30,323 bases of DNA. Origin: Actinocrinis sp046724665 (GTDB lineage Bacteria; Actinomycetota; Actinomycetes; Streptomycetales; Catenulisporaceae). Positions within the stretch are counted from its first letter, which is position 1; each line of letters begins with the position of its first letter. This document shows, one piece after another, positions 1 through 7,270 of the stretch. The position numbers and the translations under genes were made by a program. The DNA lies in the NCBI GenBank assembly GCA_046724665.1, contig JBKOWZ010000033.1, positions 1-30,323 on the forward strand, given 5' to 3'. The notes under the pieces were generated by a model. It searched no databases. It had not been told where the DNA came from and saw nothing but the letters and a program-made list of their open reading frames with translations.

Positions 1-1283
1 CGCCAGACCATCGTCGTATCAGGAGGCAGAACACGCGCTGCCCAACTCCCAGCTGTGCGGTACACGCCAGTGCTGTCGTCGTCCTCCTGTATGGCGACGC
101 GAGCAGGCGAAGCGGCGGCACCGGGCCGAGCGGCACCCGGCGTCCTGCGCGGCAGGGCAGTCGTCGCCACCGTCTCCCCGGGCGCCGCTTCCCTCGGCAC
201 CGGCCCCCTCGACGCAGCCTCCTTCGGCACTGTCTCCCTCGGTGCCGCTTCCCTGGGCGCCACGCGACGCGTGCTGCGACGACGTGCCGGCACCGATCCG
301 GCAACCGCCGGGAACCCGTCGGGCGTGAACCGCTGGATGCGGGTCGCGATGACGTCGTGATCGATCCCGAGGCGCAGCGCGACCAGTGGATCGTGCAGTT
401 CGCTGAGCAGTATGTCCCGCAACGCCCGCGGGGCGGCCACGAACGGCAGGATCGTCGGCGCCGCCGGTGTGCCGATGACGGTGTGCAGATAGTGCTGGCA
501 ACGCGTGCAGCCGTCCACGTGGTCGGCCAACGGCGCGCGCAACTGCGCGGTGAGCCGCCCCGTCCAGCCGAAGGTGAGCTCGGCCAACTGCGCGCAGTGC
601 TCACGCGACGCTTTCGCGACGGCCACCGCGGCGAGCGAACGCTCCAGCTCACGCCACGCGTCCGCGAGCACCCCGAAGCCCTGCGACCCGACCGAGCCGA
701 CGATGCCGTCGGCGCCGCCGACCCCGCCCGTCCGCGCCGAGCGACCGAGGCCGAGCACCAGCCCGAGCCCCTGGCTGTCGAGCCCGTGGCGGATCGTCAG
801 CTCCAGGATCTCCCGGTGCGCCGGGGCGAGTCCTTCGGACTCGGGCCACTCCAGCGAGTGGAACTCGGCCCGCCGCAGGTTCCGCTCCAGTGAGGCGAGC
901 GATCCGCTGGGATCGGCCGAGCCGCCGGGCGGCCGCAGCCGACCCGAGACCGGACTCGGCGCTACATCCGGTCCGCCCGGTCCACCCGATGTGCGCAGCA
1001 TGCACTCGCGTCGCATGATCGCGTAAAGCCACGGTTGGATGTGTTCAGGCTGCCGCAACTGCGTCACATGGCGATCGGCGATGACAAAGGTGCAGTACAG
1101 CGCATCCGCCGCAGCGTCATGATCCCGCAACGACCAGATCGCGTACGTGTGCAGACCGTCCGCATACGCGTCGTACGCCGCAGCCCGACCCCAGCCGTCC
1201 CCCGCGTCACCGGAAGGCTGGATCGGCTCGGTGCGTAGAGGTCGATCGTCGAGTGTCGCAGTCTCCGCAAAGTCAGCGTTCAC
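1..1283 (-). CDS. ECF-like sigma factor fused to a zinc anti-sigma motif (partial, 3' end off window)
   Basis: The frame is open from a GTG at 1283 to the left edge (about 427 codons), so the C-terminus is missing. Residues about 36-95 resemble sigma region 2 (YDAYADGL, LRDHDAAADAL, LRQPEHIQPWLYA) and residues about 150-180 resemble region 4. An HX3CX2C motif (H255, C259, C262) matches the zinc-binding anti-sigma (ZAS) signature. It is followed by a segment ending RFTPDGFPAV, shared with the paralogue upstream, and by Pro-Arg-Glu-rich repeats (PREAA, PRETV, PKEAA). The gene lies just downstream of that paralogue, so the two are probably co-transcribed. I infer a membrane-linked or self-inhibited sigma factor; no membrane helix is reached before the edge. 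The start is uncertain: the frame runs back to a GTG at 1375, 27 bases after the preceding stop, with a weak GGGAAAG in front. That longer form would include a rare TTA codon. Confidence 0.7.
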   Translation of the reverse strand, partial: MNADFAETATLDDRPLRTEPIQPSGDAGDGWGRAAAYDAYADGLHTYAIWSLRDHDAAADALYCTFVIADRHVTQLRQPEHIQPWLYAIMRRECMLRTSGGPGGPDVAPSPVSGRLRPPGGSADPSGSLASLERNLRRAEFHSLEWPESEGLAPAHREILELTIRHGLDSQGLGLVLGLGRSARTGGVGGADGIVGSVGSQGFGVLADAWRELERSLAAVAVAKASREHCAQLAELTFGWTGRLTAQLRAPLADHVDGCTRCQHYLHTVIGTPAAPTILPFVAAPRALRDILLSELHDPLVALRLGIDHDVIATRIQRFTPDGFPAVAGSVPARRRSTRRVAPREAAPRETVPKEAASRGPVPREAAPGETVATTALPRRTPGAARPGAAASPARVAIQEDDDSTGVYRTAGSWAARVLPPDTTMVW

Positions 1284-1402
1284 ACGGCCGAAGGTAGGCG
1301 GCGGTACCTGGAGCCGCCCCCGAGACGGTGACCTATCCCCCAACTGGGTGACGATGCGTAACCGCACCGCCACTCATCCGAGTGAGCTTTCCCAAACTCG
1401 CG

Positions 1403-2683
1403 TCAGGGCGAAGATGACTCGCTGGGTGACACCGACGGCGACGGAGACGGTGACGGGGATTGCGACGGTGAATGCGACGGTGACGCCTTCGGCGAAGCCG
1501 GCTTCGATGAAGCGATTACCGGAGGCTTGGACGTGGCCGTCCTCGTTGGAGAGGTGGGCGTACTGCCAGTCCCGGCCGTGGGTGTATTCGATGCGGATGG
1601 CGTTGATGTCGGCGATGCGGTCGCGGAAGCTGTCGCCGTCCCCGACGCGCCGATCAGCAGGTTGACAGTCGAGCTGTCCGACGGGCTTGCCGACGTGCTC
1701 GCGCTCGCCGACTGTCCCGAGGTCGAGTTCGCGGTGGGCGACGTGCTCGGCGAGTGCCCGCCCAGCACCACGTACGCCAGCACGGCCACGGCCGCGAGCG
1801 CCGCCGCGAAGCCGGCCGGGAGCACCCACCTGCGTGCCGGGCCTCCGGCGCCGCCGCGACGGCCGCCGACCGGGAAGCCGTTCTCGTCGAACCGGCCCGC
1901 CCGCTCGGCGATGCGTGCCGCGAACGCCGCACCCGCCGGGTCGCGCAGGCTCTCCAGCACGCGGGAGCGCACGCCGGGCGGCATGAACGAATGCGGCAGC
2001 TCCTCGAAGAGCCGCAGCGGGCGGCGGTTCTTCACCGTGGTGCTACAGATCGAACACTTCTCGATGTGCCGGGTCGCCGACTGCACCCAGGCGTCCACGC
2101 CGCGGCCGTCGAGCTGGTCGAACCTGCGGCCCAGGTCGGCCGCGTCCGGGCACTTCGGGTCGCCGGTGCGCGCGGCGAGCACGACCAGCAGCGAGTGCTC
2201 CAGATCGGCCTGCGCCGCGCCGACCTGCTCGGCCGCCTCTTCCTCAGCGCGGCCGAGGACCCGGGCGAGGTCCGCATCGACCAGGCGGTGCCGGAACGCG
2301 AGATCGAGCACCTCGCGCGTCTCGGGCGGCAGCATCGCGTAGCAGTCGAGCGTCAGCCGGGCCAGCCGGTCGCCGCGCGCCGCGTCGCCCGCGTCCTGCG
2401 GAATCTCCTCGCTGACGCCGACCCGGTGGCTTTCTGCACGCGTCAGCGCGTAGAGCCAAGAACCCAGTTCATCCGGCTGACGCAGCTCACGGATGCGGTT
2501 GACGGCCACGATGAACGCGTCGCGCAGCACGTCGCCGGCGAGCTTGTGGTCACCGACCAGCTCGTGGCAGTAAGCGTAAAGTCGCGTTCCGTATATGTCG
2601 TAGATCTGGCCTGCCGCGAGCCGGTCTCCAGCCCGCAGTGCGGTAACCAATTCGCGGTCAGTCACGGAGGCAAGGTAAGCCAT
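1403..2683 (-). CDS. ECF-like sigma factor with fused ZAS motif, membrane helix and Ser/Pro-rich tail
   Basis: A 426-residue protein. Residues about 25-90 are sigma region 2 (YDIYGTRLYAYCHELVGDH, LRQPDELGSWLYAL). Residues 117-144 (LPPETREVLDLAFRH, DADLARVLG) look like region 4 with its helix-turn-helix. H206, C210 and C213 form the HX3CX2C motif of zinc-binding anti-sigma domains. Residues about 288-308 are a hydrophobic helix preceded by Arg-Arg, and residues 310-426 are a Ser/Thr/Pro/Ala-rich tail predicted outside the cell. This order (sigma, ZAS, one membrane helix, extracytoplasmic low-complexity region) is that of ECF groups with fused C-terminal anti-sigma regions known in actinobacteria. 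I infer that the sigma part is held at the membrane and released by a signal, possibly proteolysis. ATG 2683 has GGAAG about 12 bases upstream. The gene is divergent from radA and is followed by a shorter paralogue. Confidence 0.82.
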   Translation of the reverse strand: MAYLASVTDRELVTALRAGDRLAAGQIYDIYGTRLYAYCHELVGDHKLAGDVLRDAFIVAVNRIRELRQPDELGSWLYALTRAESHRVGVSEEIPQDAGDAARGDRLARLTLDCYAMLPPETREVLDLAFRHRLVDADLARVLGRAEEEAAEQVGAAQADLEHSLLVVLAARTGDPKCPDAADLGRRFDQLDGRGVDAWVQSATRHIEKCSICSTTVKNRRPLRLFEELPHSFMPPGVRSRVLESLRDPAGAAFAARIAERAGRFDENGFPVGGRRGGAGGPARRWVLPAGFAAALAAVAVLAYVVLGGHSPSTSPTANSTSGQSASASTSASPSDSSTVNLLIGASGTATASATASPTSTPSASNTPTAGTGSTPTSPTRTATSKPPVIASSKPASPKASPSHSPSQSPSPSPSPSVSPSESSSP

Positions 2684-2744
2684 ACCGTGATTGGACTTCC
2701 ACTGAGTCGTTGAAACTATGGGTTACCGGATATCACGAAACGGG

Positions 2745-2757
2745 AATAGCGCCTATT
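2745..2757. promoter_or_regulatory. Small inverted repeat in the sigma/radA divergent promoter region
   Basis: AATAG-CGC-CTATT is a perfect 5-base inverted repeat in the 150-base gap between two divergent genes. It could be an operator, but the arms are short and no known regulator site is recognised. Confidence 0.2.
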
Positions 2758-2832
2758 TCGCCCCGGTTGGCCACATGCCGCCGAACCATCATCGAGCCCT
2801 TCTGTCGCCGCGACCCGCTACCGTCGATGACC

Positions 2833-4233
2833 ATGGCGACCACCACCAGATCCGCGCGGAACGCCGCACCGCGTGACGGCTATCGCTGTGTCGAGTGCGG
2901 CGCGACCACCGTGAAGTGGGTCGGCCGCTGCCCGGAGTGCCAGGCCTGGGGCAGCGTCGAGGAGATCGGCGTCCCGAAGCCGCGCACGGTGAAGGCCGGT
3001 CCGGTCTCCGCCCCGGCGCGGCCGATCGACCAGGTAGACGCCGCGACCGCCAAGGCGCGCCCGACCGGGGTGCCCGAGCTCGACCGGGTGCTCGGCGGCG
3101 GCATCGTGCCCGGCGCGGTGATCCTGCTGGCCGGCGAGCCCGGCGTGGGCAAGTCCACCCTGCTGCTTGAGGTCGCCGCCGCCGGGGCCGCGCCCGAGCG
3201 GCCGGTGCTCGTGGTCACCGGCGAGGAGTCCACGGCCCAGGTCAGGCTGCGCGCCGACCGGATCGGCGCCCTCGACCCGGACCTCTACCTCGCCGCCGAG
3301 ACCGACCTGGCCGCCGTCCTCGGCCACATCGAGCAGGTCCGGCCAAGCCTGCTGGTGCTCGACTCGGTGCAGACCGTCGCCTCCGCCGAAGTGGACGGCG
3401 TGCCCGGCGGCGTCACGCAGGTACGCGAGGTCAGCGCGGCGCTGATCCGCGTCGCGAAGGAGCGCGACCTGGCCGTCATCCTCGTCGGGCACGTGACCAA
3501 GGACGGCTCGATCGCCGGTCCGCGCGTGCTGGAGCACCTGGTCGATGTCGTCTTGCAGTTCGAGGGCGACCGGCACTCGCCGCTGCGCCTCGTGCGCGCG
3601 GTCAAGAACCGGTACGGCCCGACCGACGAGATCGGCTGCTTCGAGATGCACGACAGCGGCATCAGGGGCCTGGCCGACCCTTCGGGCCTGTTCCTGTCCC
3701 GCCGCTCCGAGCCGGTCCCCGGGACCTGCGTCACCGTCACGCTGGAGGGCCGCCGGCCGCTGGTCTGCGAGGTGCAGGCGCTGGTCGCCCCGTCGAACCT
3801 GCCGCAGCCGCGCCGCGCCACCTCGGGGCTGGACGCCTCGCGGGTGTCCATGGTCATGGCGGTGCTGGAGCGGCGCGGCCGGGTCCAGCTCGGCAAGCAC
3901 GACGTGTTCGCCGCCACCGTCGGCGGCGTGCGGCTGATCGACCCGGCCGCGGACCTGGCGGTCGCCCTCGCGATGACCACCGGTACAGTGGACAGCCCGC
4001 TGCCGGCCACCGTCGTCGCCTTCGGCGAGGTGGGCCTCGCCGGGGAGGTGCGGCCGGTGACGGGGCTGGGCCGCCGGCTGTCGGAGGCCGCCCGCCTCGG
4101 CTTCCGCACCGCGCTGGTGCCCCGGCGCGCGGACGGCGAGGACACCCCGCGGATCCCCGACGGGATGCGCGTCGTCGAGGTCGCCGACATCGCGGATACG
4201 CTGGCGATCCTTCACCAGATGATCAACCGGTAA
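2833..4233 (+). CDS. radA: DNA repair protein RadA
   Basis: RadA is a RecA-like ATPase that helps process recombination intermediates and drive branch migration. The protein starts with a C4 zinc finger (C19, C22, C33, C36; CVECGATTVKWVGRCPEC), then a Walker A GEPGVGKST at 101-109, a Walker B-like LLVLDSVQT, and the RadA signature KNRYG at 258-262 (usually KNRFG). The C-terminal Lon-like domain follows. At 466 residues it is normal length. ATG 2833 is chosen because the zinc finger starts 19 residues later; ATG 2827 is two codons upstream. Neither has a clear ribosome-binding site, and TACCGT at 2818-2823 could be a -10 box for a leaderless transcript. disA follows after 35 bases on the same strand, the pairing seen in many Gram-positive genomes. 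Confidence 0.96.
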   Translation: MATTTRSARNAAPRDGYRCVECGATTVKWVGRCPECQAWGSVEEIGVPKPRTVKAGPVSAPARPIDQVDAATAKARPTGVPELDRVLGGGIVPGAVILLAGEPGVGKSTLLLEVAAAGAAPERPVLVVTGEESTAQVRLRADRIGALDPDLYLAAETDLAAVLGHIEQVRPSLLVLDSVQTVASAEVDGVPGGVTQVREVSAALIRVAKERDLAVILVGHVTKDGSIAGPRVLEHLVDVVLQFEGDRHSPLRLVRAVKNRYGPTDEIGCFEMHDSGIRGLADPSGLFLSRRSEPVPGTCVTVTLEGRRPLVCEVQALVAPSNLPQPRRATSGLDASRVSMVMAVLERRGRVQLGKHDVFAATVGGVRLIDPAADLAVALAMTTGTVDSPLPATVVAFGEVGLAGEVRPVTGLGRRLSEAARLGFRTALVPRRADGEDTPRIPDGMRVVEVADIADTLAILHQMINR

Positions 4234-4268
4234 ACTTTGCCGCAGTCACCCCCACATCCTGGAGCGCC

Positions 4269-5360
4269 ATGGCCCCCCACGACCGCGCGACGGAACAGGT
4301 GCAGCGCGCCACCCTGGCCGCGCTCGCCCCTGGCACCGAGCTGCGGGACGGCCTCGAGCGGATCCTGCGCGGCAACACCGGTGCGCTGATCGTGCTCGGC
4401 TTCGACAAGACCGTCGAGAGCATCTGCACCGGCGGCTTCGTGCTCGACGTCGAGTTCTCGGCGACCCGGCTGCGCGAGCTGTGCAAGATGGACGGCGGCG
4501 TGGTCCTCGACCGGGAGTGCTCCCGCATCGTGCGAGCCGGGGTGCAGTTCGTGCCCGACCCGGCCATCCCGACCGCCGAGACCGGCACGCGGCACCGCAC
4601 CGCCGAACGCGTCAGCCGGCAGACCGGTTTCCCGGTCATCTCGGTGAGCCAGTCCATGCGCCTTATCGCGCTCTACCACGACGGTAAGCGCACCGTGCTC
4701 GAAGACTCGGGCGTCATCCTGTCGAAGGCCAACCAGGCCCTGGCGACCCTCGAGCGCTACAAGCTGCGGCTCGACGAGGTCGCCGGCACCCTCTCCGCGC
4801 TCGAGATCGAGGACCTGGTCACCACGCGCGACGTCGCGCAGGTCGCGCAGCGGCTCGAGATGGTCCGCCGGATCGCGGTCGAGATCGAGGACTACGTGGT
4901 CCAGCTCGGCGTGGACGGCAGGCTGCTCGAGCTCCAGCTCGACGAGTTGGTCGCCGGGGTCCAGCCGGAGCGCGAGCTGGTGGCGCGCGACTACCTGCCC
5001 GAGCGGGCCGGGCGCCGCGGCCGCACCGTCGAGGACACGCTGCACGATCTGGACGCGCTCAGCCGGGCCGAGCTGCTGGAACTGGCCACGGTCGCCAAGG
5101 CGCTCGGCTTCTCCGGCGGCGCGGAGGCCCTGGACTCGGCCGCCTCGCCGCGCGGGTACCGGCTGCTGGCCAAGGTACCGAGGCTGCCCGGGACGGTGAT
5201 CGACCGGCTGGTCGAGCACTTCGGCGGCTTGCAGAAGCTGCTCGCCGCCTCGGTGGCCGACCTCCAGGCGGTCGAGGGGGTCGGCGAGACGCGTGCCCGC
5301 ACGGTGCGCGAAGGCCTCTCCCGCCTCGCCGAGTCCTCGATCCTCGAACGCTACGTCTGA
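4269..5360 (+). CDS. disA: DNA integrity scanning diadenylate cyclase DisA
   Basis: DisA makes cyclic di-AMP from two ATP and scans DNA for branched structures. The N-terminal DAC domain covers about residues 1-145, with the nucleotide-binding RHR motif (R108-H109-R110, in RHRTAERVS). A long helical linker follows, and the last ~60 residues form a helix-hairpin-helix DNA-binding domain (LPGTVIDRLVEHFGGLQ, VEGVGETRARTVREGL). The usual DGA catalytic motif reads D75-G76-G77 here (KMDGGVVLD), an Ala-to-Gly change. At 363 residues the length is normal. ATG 4269 has GGAG 5 bases upstream. It lies 35 bases after radA and is probably co-transcribed; RadA is known to interact with DisA and lower its cyclase activity in other bacteria. 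Confidence 0.95.
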   Translation: MAPHDRATEQVQRATLAALAPGTELRDGLERILRGNTGALIVLGFDKTVESICTGGFVLDVEFSATRLRELCKMDGGVVLDRECSRIVRAGVQFVPDPAIPTAETGTRHRTAERVSRQTGFPVISVSQSMRLIALYHDGKRTVLEDSGVILSKANQALATLERYKLRLDEVAGTLSALEIEDLVTTRDVAQVAQRLEMVRRIAVEIEDYVVQLGVDGRLLELQLDELVAGVQPERELVARDYLPERAGRRGRTVEDTLHDLDALSRAELLELATVAKALGFSGGAEALDSAASPRGYRLLAKVPRLPGTVIDRLVEHFGGLQKLLAASVADLQAVEGVGETRARTVREGLSRLAESSILERYV

Positions 5361-5395
5361 GCCCGAGTCCAGCCGTTACCGACTGCCGGACGCGC

Positions 5396-6181
5396 CTACT
5401 GCAACGTGAACTGCACGGAGGCGGCGTTCACGCCGGTTACCGCAGCGGTCACCGCGTACGCACCCGGATCGACGATCGGCGGCGCGCTCGGGCAGCTGGC
5501 GACGGACTTCTCCCGGTCCCACTTCACCGGCTCGGTGTAGCCGTCGCCGGGGCCGAGCACGCGCATGTCCTTGTTTCCGGCGCAGGTCGCGCTGGTCCAG
5601 ACGGCCGAGCTCGAGCCGACCGGCGTGACCGTGACCACGACGCCCCGGCCCGAGACGTCGAACAGGCAGTTCCCGGTGCCGACGTTGTGCAGTATCACGT
5701 TGAAGGTCGGATTCTGGCCGGACGTGTACGTCGGCGGACCGCTCGTGGATGACTTGTCCAGCTGCACTTGAATGGAAAGCACACAACCGGACGATCCGAC
5801 GGGCACTCCACCCGCCGATCCTCCAGCCACCACTCCTCCGGTCCCGCCGACCGTGCCGCCGCCAGTACCGCCCGAGCCGCCGTTCGCCCCGCCGACGCCG
5901 CCGGCAGTGGCCGTGGGCTTTCCCGAGCCGGTTGGACCGGTCACCGGATAGGAATTTATGGGTGGCAACGTTCCGGTGGGTACCGCACCCGGTGTGATTA
6001 TCGACGAAGTGCCGGTCGGCGTGGCCGAGGCGCCGGTCTTCCCGCCATTGCCGCCGCCGGAACCGGAACAGGCGTAGGCGGTGAAGGCGATCAGGACGAG
6101 CGGGATTCCGAACACGAGGATCCGCCGCCGCCAGTACACTGCGGGCGGCTGAGGGCCGACAGGGCGGAGGAACGATCCCAC
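5396..6181 (-). CDS. Membrane-anchored Gly-rich protein with C-terminal beta-sandwich-like domain
   Basis: About 261 residues from GTG 6181, which has AGGGTGG 6 bases upstream. The N-terminus has Arg-Arg-Arg followed by one hydrophobic segment (ILVFGIPLVLIAFTAYAC), then a Ser/Gly/Thr-rich linker of about 100 residues with many GG pairs, then a compact domain of about 130 residues containing four cysteines and alternating hydrophobic strands (FNVILHNVGTGNCLFDVSG, VVVTVTPV). The membrane segment ends in AYAC, a weak lipobox, so it could be a lipoprotein or a type II anchored protein. I recognise no specific family; the tail resembles Ig-like or DUF4232-like extracellular domains of actinobacteria. 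It converges with disA and is divergent from mutY. The frame continues further upstream, but those residues overlap the mutY promoter and are not protein-like. Confidence 0.7.
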   Translation of the reverse strand: MGSFLRPVGPQPPAVYWRRRILVFGIPLVLIAFTAYACSGSGGGNGGKTGASATPTGTSSIITPGAVPTGTLPPINSYPVTGPTGSGKPTATAGGVGGANGGSGGTGGGTVGGTGGVVAGGSAGGVPVGSSGCVLSIQVQLDKSSTSGPPTYTSGQNPTFNVILHNVGTGNCLFDVSGRGVVVTVTPVGSSSAVWTSATCAGNKDMRVLGPGDGYTEPVKWDREKSVASCPSAPPIVDPGAYAVTAAVTGVNAASVQFTLQ

Positions 6182-6262
6182 GGGACGCCACCCTATGGCA
6201 TGGGCGACACAGCTCGTCGCATTGGCCGCACGAGCGTGTTCGACAATGCGACGATAGGACCG

Positions 6263-7186
6263 ATGCCACGTCAAACCACTGCAACAGACCGGTCGGCCGA
6301 CCGGTCCGGCGGCGAGTCCGCCGACGAGATCACCGAGCGCACCCGCGCCTGGTTCGCCGTCCACCGCAGGGATCTGCCATGGCGCGAACCGCAGGCCGGG
6401 GCATGGGCGGTCATGGTGAGCGAGTTCATGCTCCAGCAGACGCCGGTCACCCGCGTGCTGCCCGCGTATCAGGCCTGGATGACGCGCTGGCCCACGCCGG
6501 CCGCCCTCGCGGCGGAGGAGCCCGGCGAGGCGGTACGCGCGTGGGGCCGCCTCGGCTACCCGCGCCGTGCCCTACGTCTGCACGCCGCGGCCGCGGCCAT
6601 CGTTGAGCGGCACGACGGCGCGGTACCGGACGACTACGACGCCCTACGCGCGCTACCCGGCGTCGGCGAGTACACCGCAGCCGCCATCGCGTCGTTCGCC
6701 TTCGGCCGCCGCGCGACCGTGCTGGACACGAACGTGCGGCGCGTTCTTGCCCGCGTCTTCTCCGGGGTCGAATTCCCCGCCGACTCGCTGACCGCCGCCG
6801 AGCGCGCGCTCGCCGAGGCGGTGCTGCCGCACACGGATCACGACGCGGCGAGCTGGGCTGCGGCTTCGATGGAGCTCGGCGCGCTGGTCTGCACCGCGAA
6901 GACGCCCAAGTGCGCGCAGTGCCCGATCGTCGAGCTGTGCGCCTGGCACCGGCTCGGCCGGCCGGCACACGACGGTCCGCCGCGGCGCGGGCAGACGTAC
7001 GCGGGCACGGACCGCCAGGCGCGCGGGCGGCTGCTCGCGGTGCTGCGGGAGGCTACCCGGCCGGTCGAGAAGTCGGCGTTCGAGCCGGTGTGGCGCGCGG
7101 CCGAACAGCGCGAGCGCGCGCTCGCCGGGCTGCTCGCGGACGGTCTGGCGGTCGAGCTGCCCGACGGCCGGTACCGGCTGCCCTGA
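6263..7186 (+). CDS. mutY: A/G-specific adenine glycosylase MutY
   Basis: MutY removes adenine mispaired with 8-oxoguanine. The catalytic glutamate is E54 in MVSEFMLQQTPV and the helix-hairpin-helix/GPD aspartate is D155 in VLDTNVRRV; their 101-residue spacing equals that of E. coli E37/D138. The hairpin reads LPGVGEYTAAAIASFAFG. The iron-sulfur ligands are C210, C217, C220 and C226 (C-X6-C-X2-C-X5-C). At 307 residues it is short, and the C-terminal NUDIX-like 8-oxoG recognition domain is reduced to a winged-helix-like tail, as in many actinobacterial homologues. ATG 6263 has TAGGA just upstream. The gene is divergent from the Gly-rich membrane protein and is followed by DnaA-box DNA and then cysS. 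Confidence 0.93.
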   Translation: MPRQTTATDRSADRSGGESADEITERTRAWFAVHRRDLPWREPQAGAWAVMVSEFMLQQTPVTRVLPAYQAWMTRWPTPAALAAEEPGEAVRAWGRLGYPRRALRLHAAAAAIVERHDGAVPDDYDALRALPGVGEYTAAAIASFAFGRRATVLDTNVRRVLARVFSGVEFPADSLTAAERALAEAVLPHTDHDAASWAAASMELGALVCTAKTPKCAQCPIVELCAWHRLGRPAHDGPPRRGQTYAGTDRQARGRLLAVLREATRPVEKSAFEPVWRAAEQRERALAGLLADGLAVELPDGRYRLP

Positions 7187-7196
7187 CCCGCGACCG

Positions 7197-7218
7197 TTAT
7201 CCACAGCCTTTATCCACA
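7197..7218 (+). promoter_or_regulatory. Two perfect DnaA boxes (TTATCCACA), direct, 13 bases apart
   Basis: TTATCCACA occurs at 7197-7205 and again at 7210-7218, both on the plus strand, in the 84-base gap between mutY and cysS. This is the consensus 9-mer for the initiator DnaA. The pair lies 11 bases after the mutY stop and upstream of the putative cysS promoter. Confidence 0.6.
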
Positions 7219-7236
7219 GCGCCTTCGCCGTGGGCG

Positions 7237-7263
7237 TTGATCTCCAGCCGTAACCGCTACCCT
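7237..7263 (+). promoter_or_regulatory. Putative cysS promoter, leaderless
   Basis: TTGATC (7237-7242) and TACCCT (7258-7263) are separated by 15 bases. The -10 hexamer ends 7 bases before the GTG start of cysS and no ribosome-binding site is visible, which fits a leaderless transcript. Confidence 0.4.
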
Positions 7264-7270
7264 TGCATAC

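Noticed and set aside
2818..4215. 465-codon open frame on the minus strand
   Set aside because: Antisense to radA, which has all its motifs; the residues are His/Arg/Asp-biased and unrecognisable.
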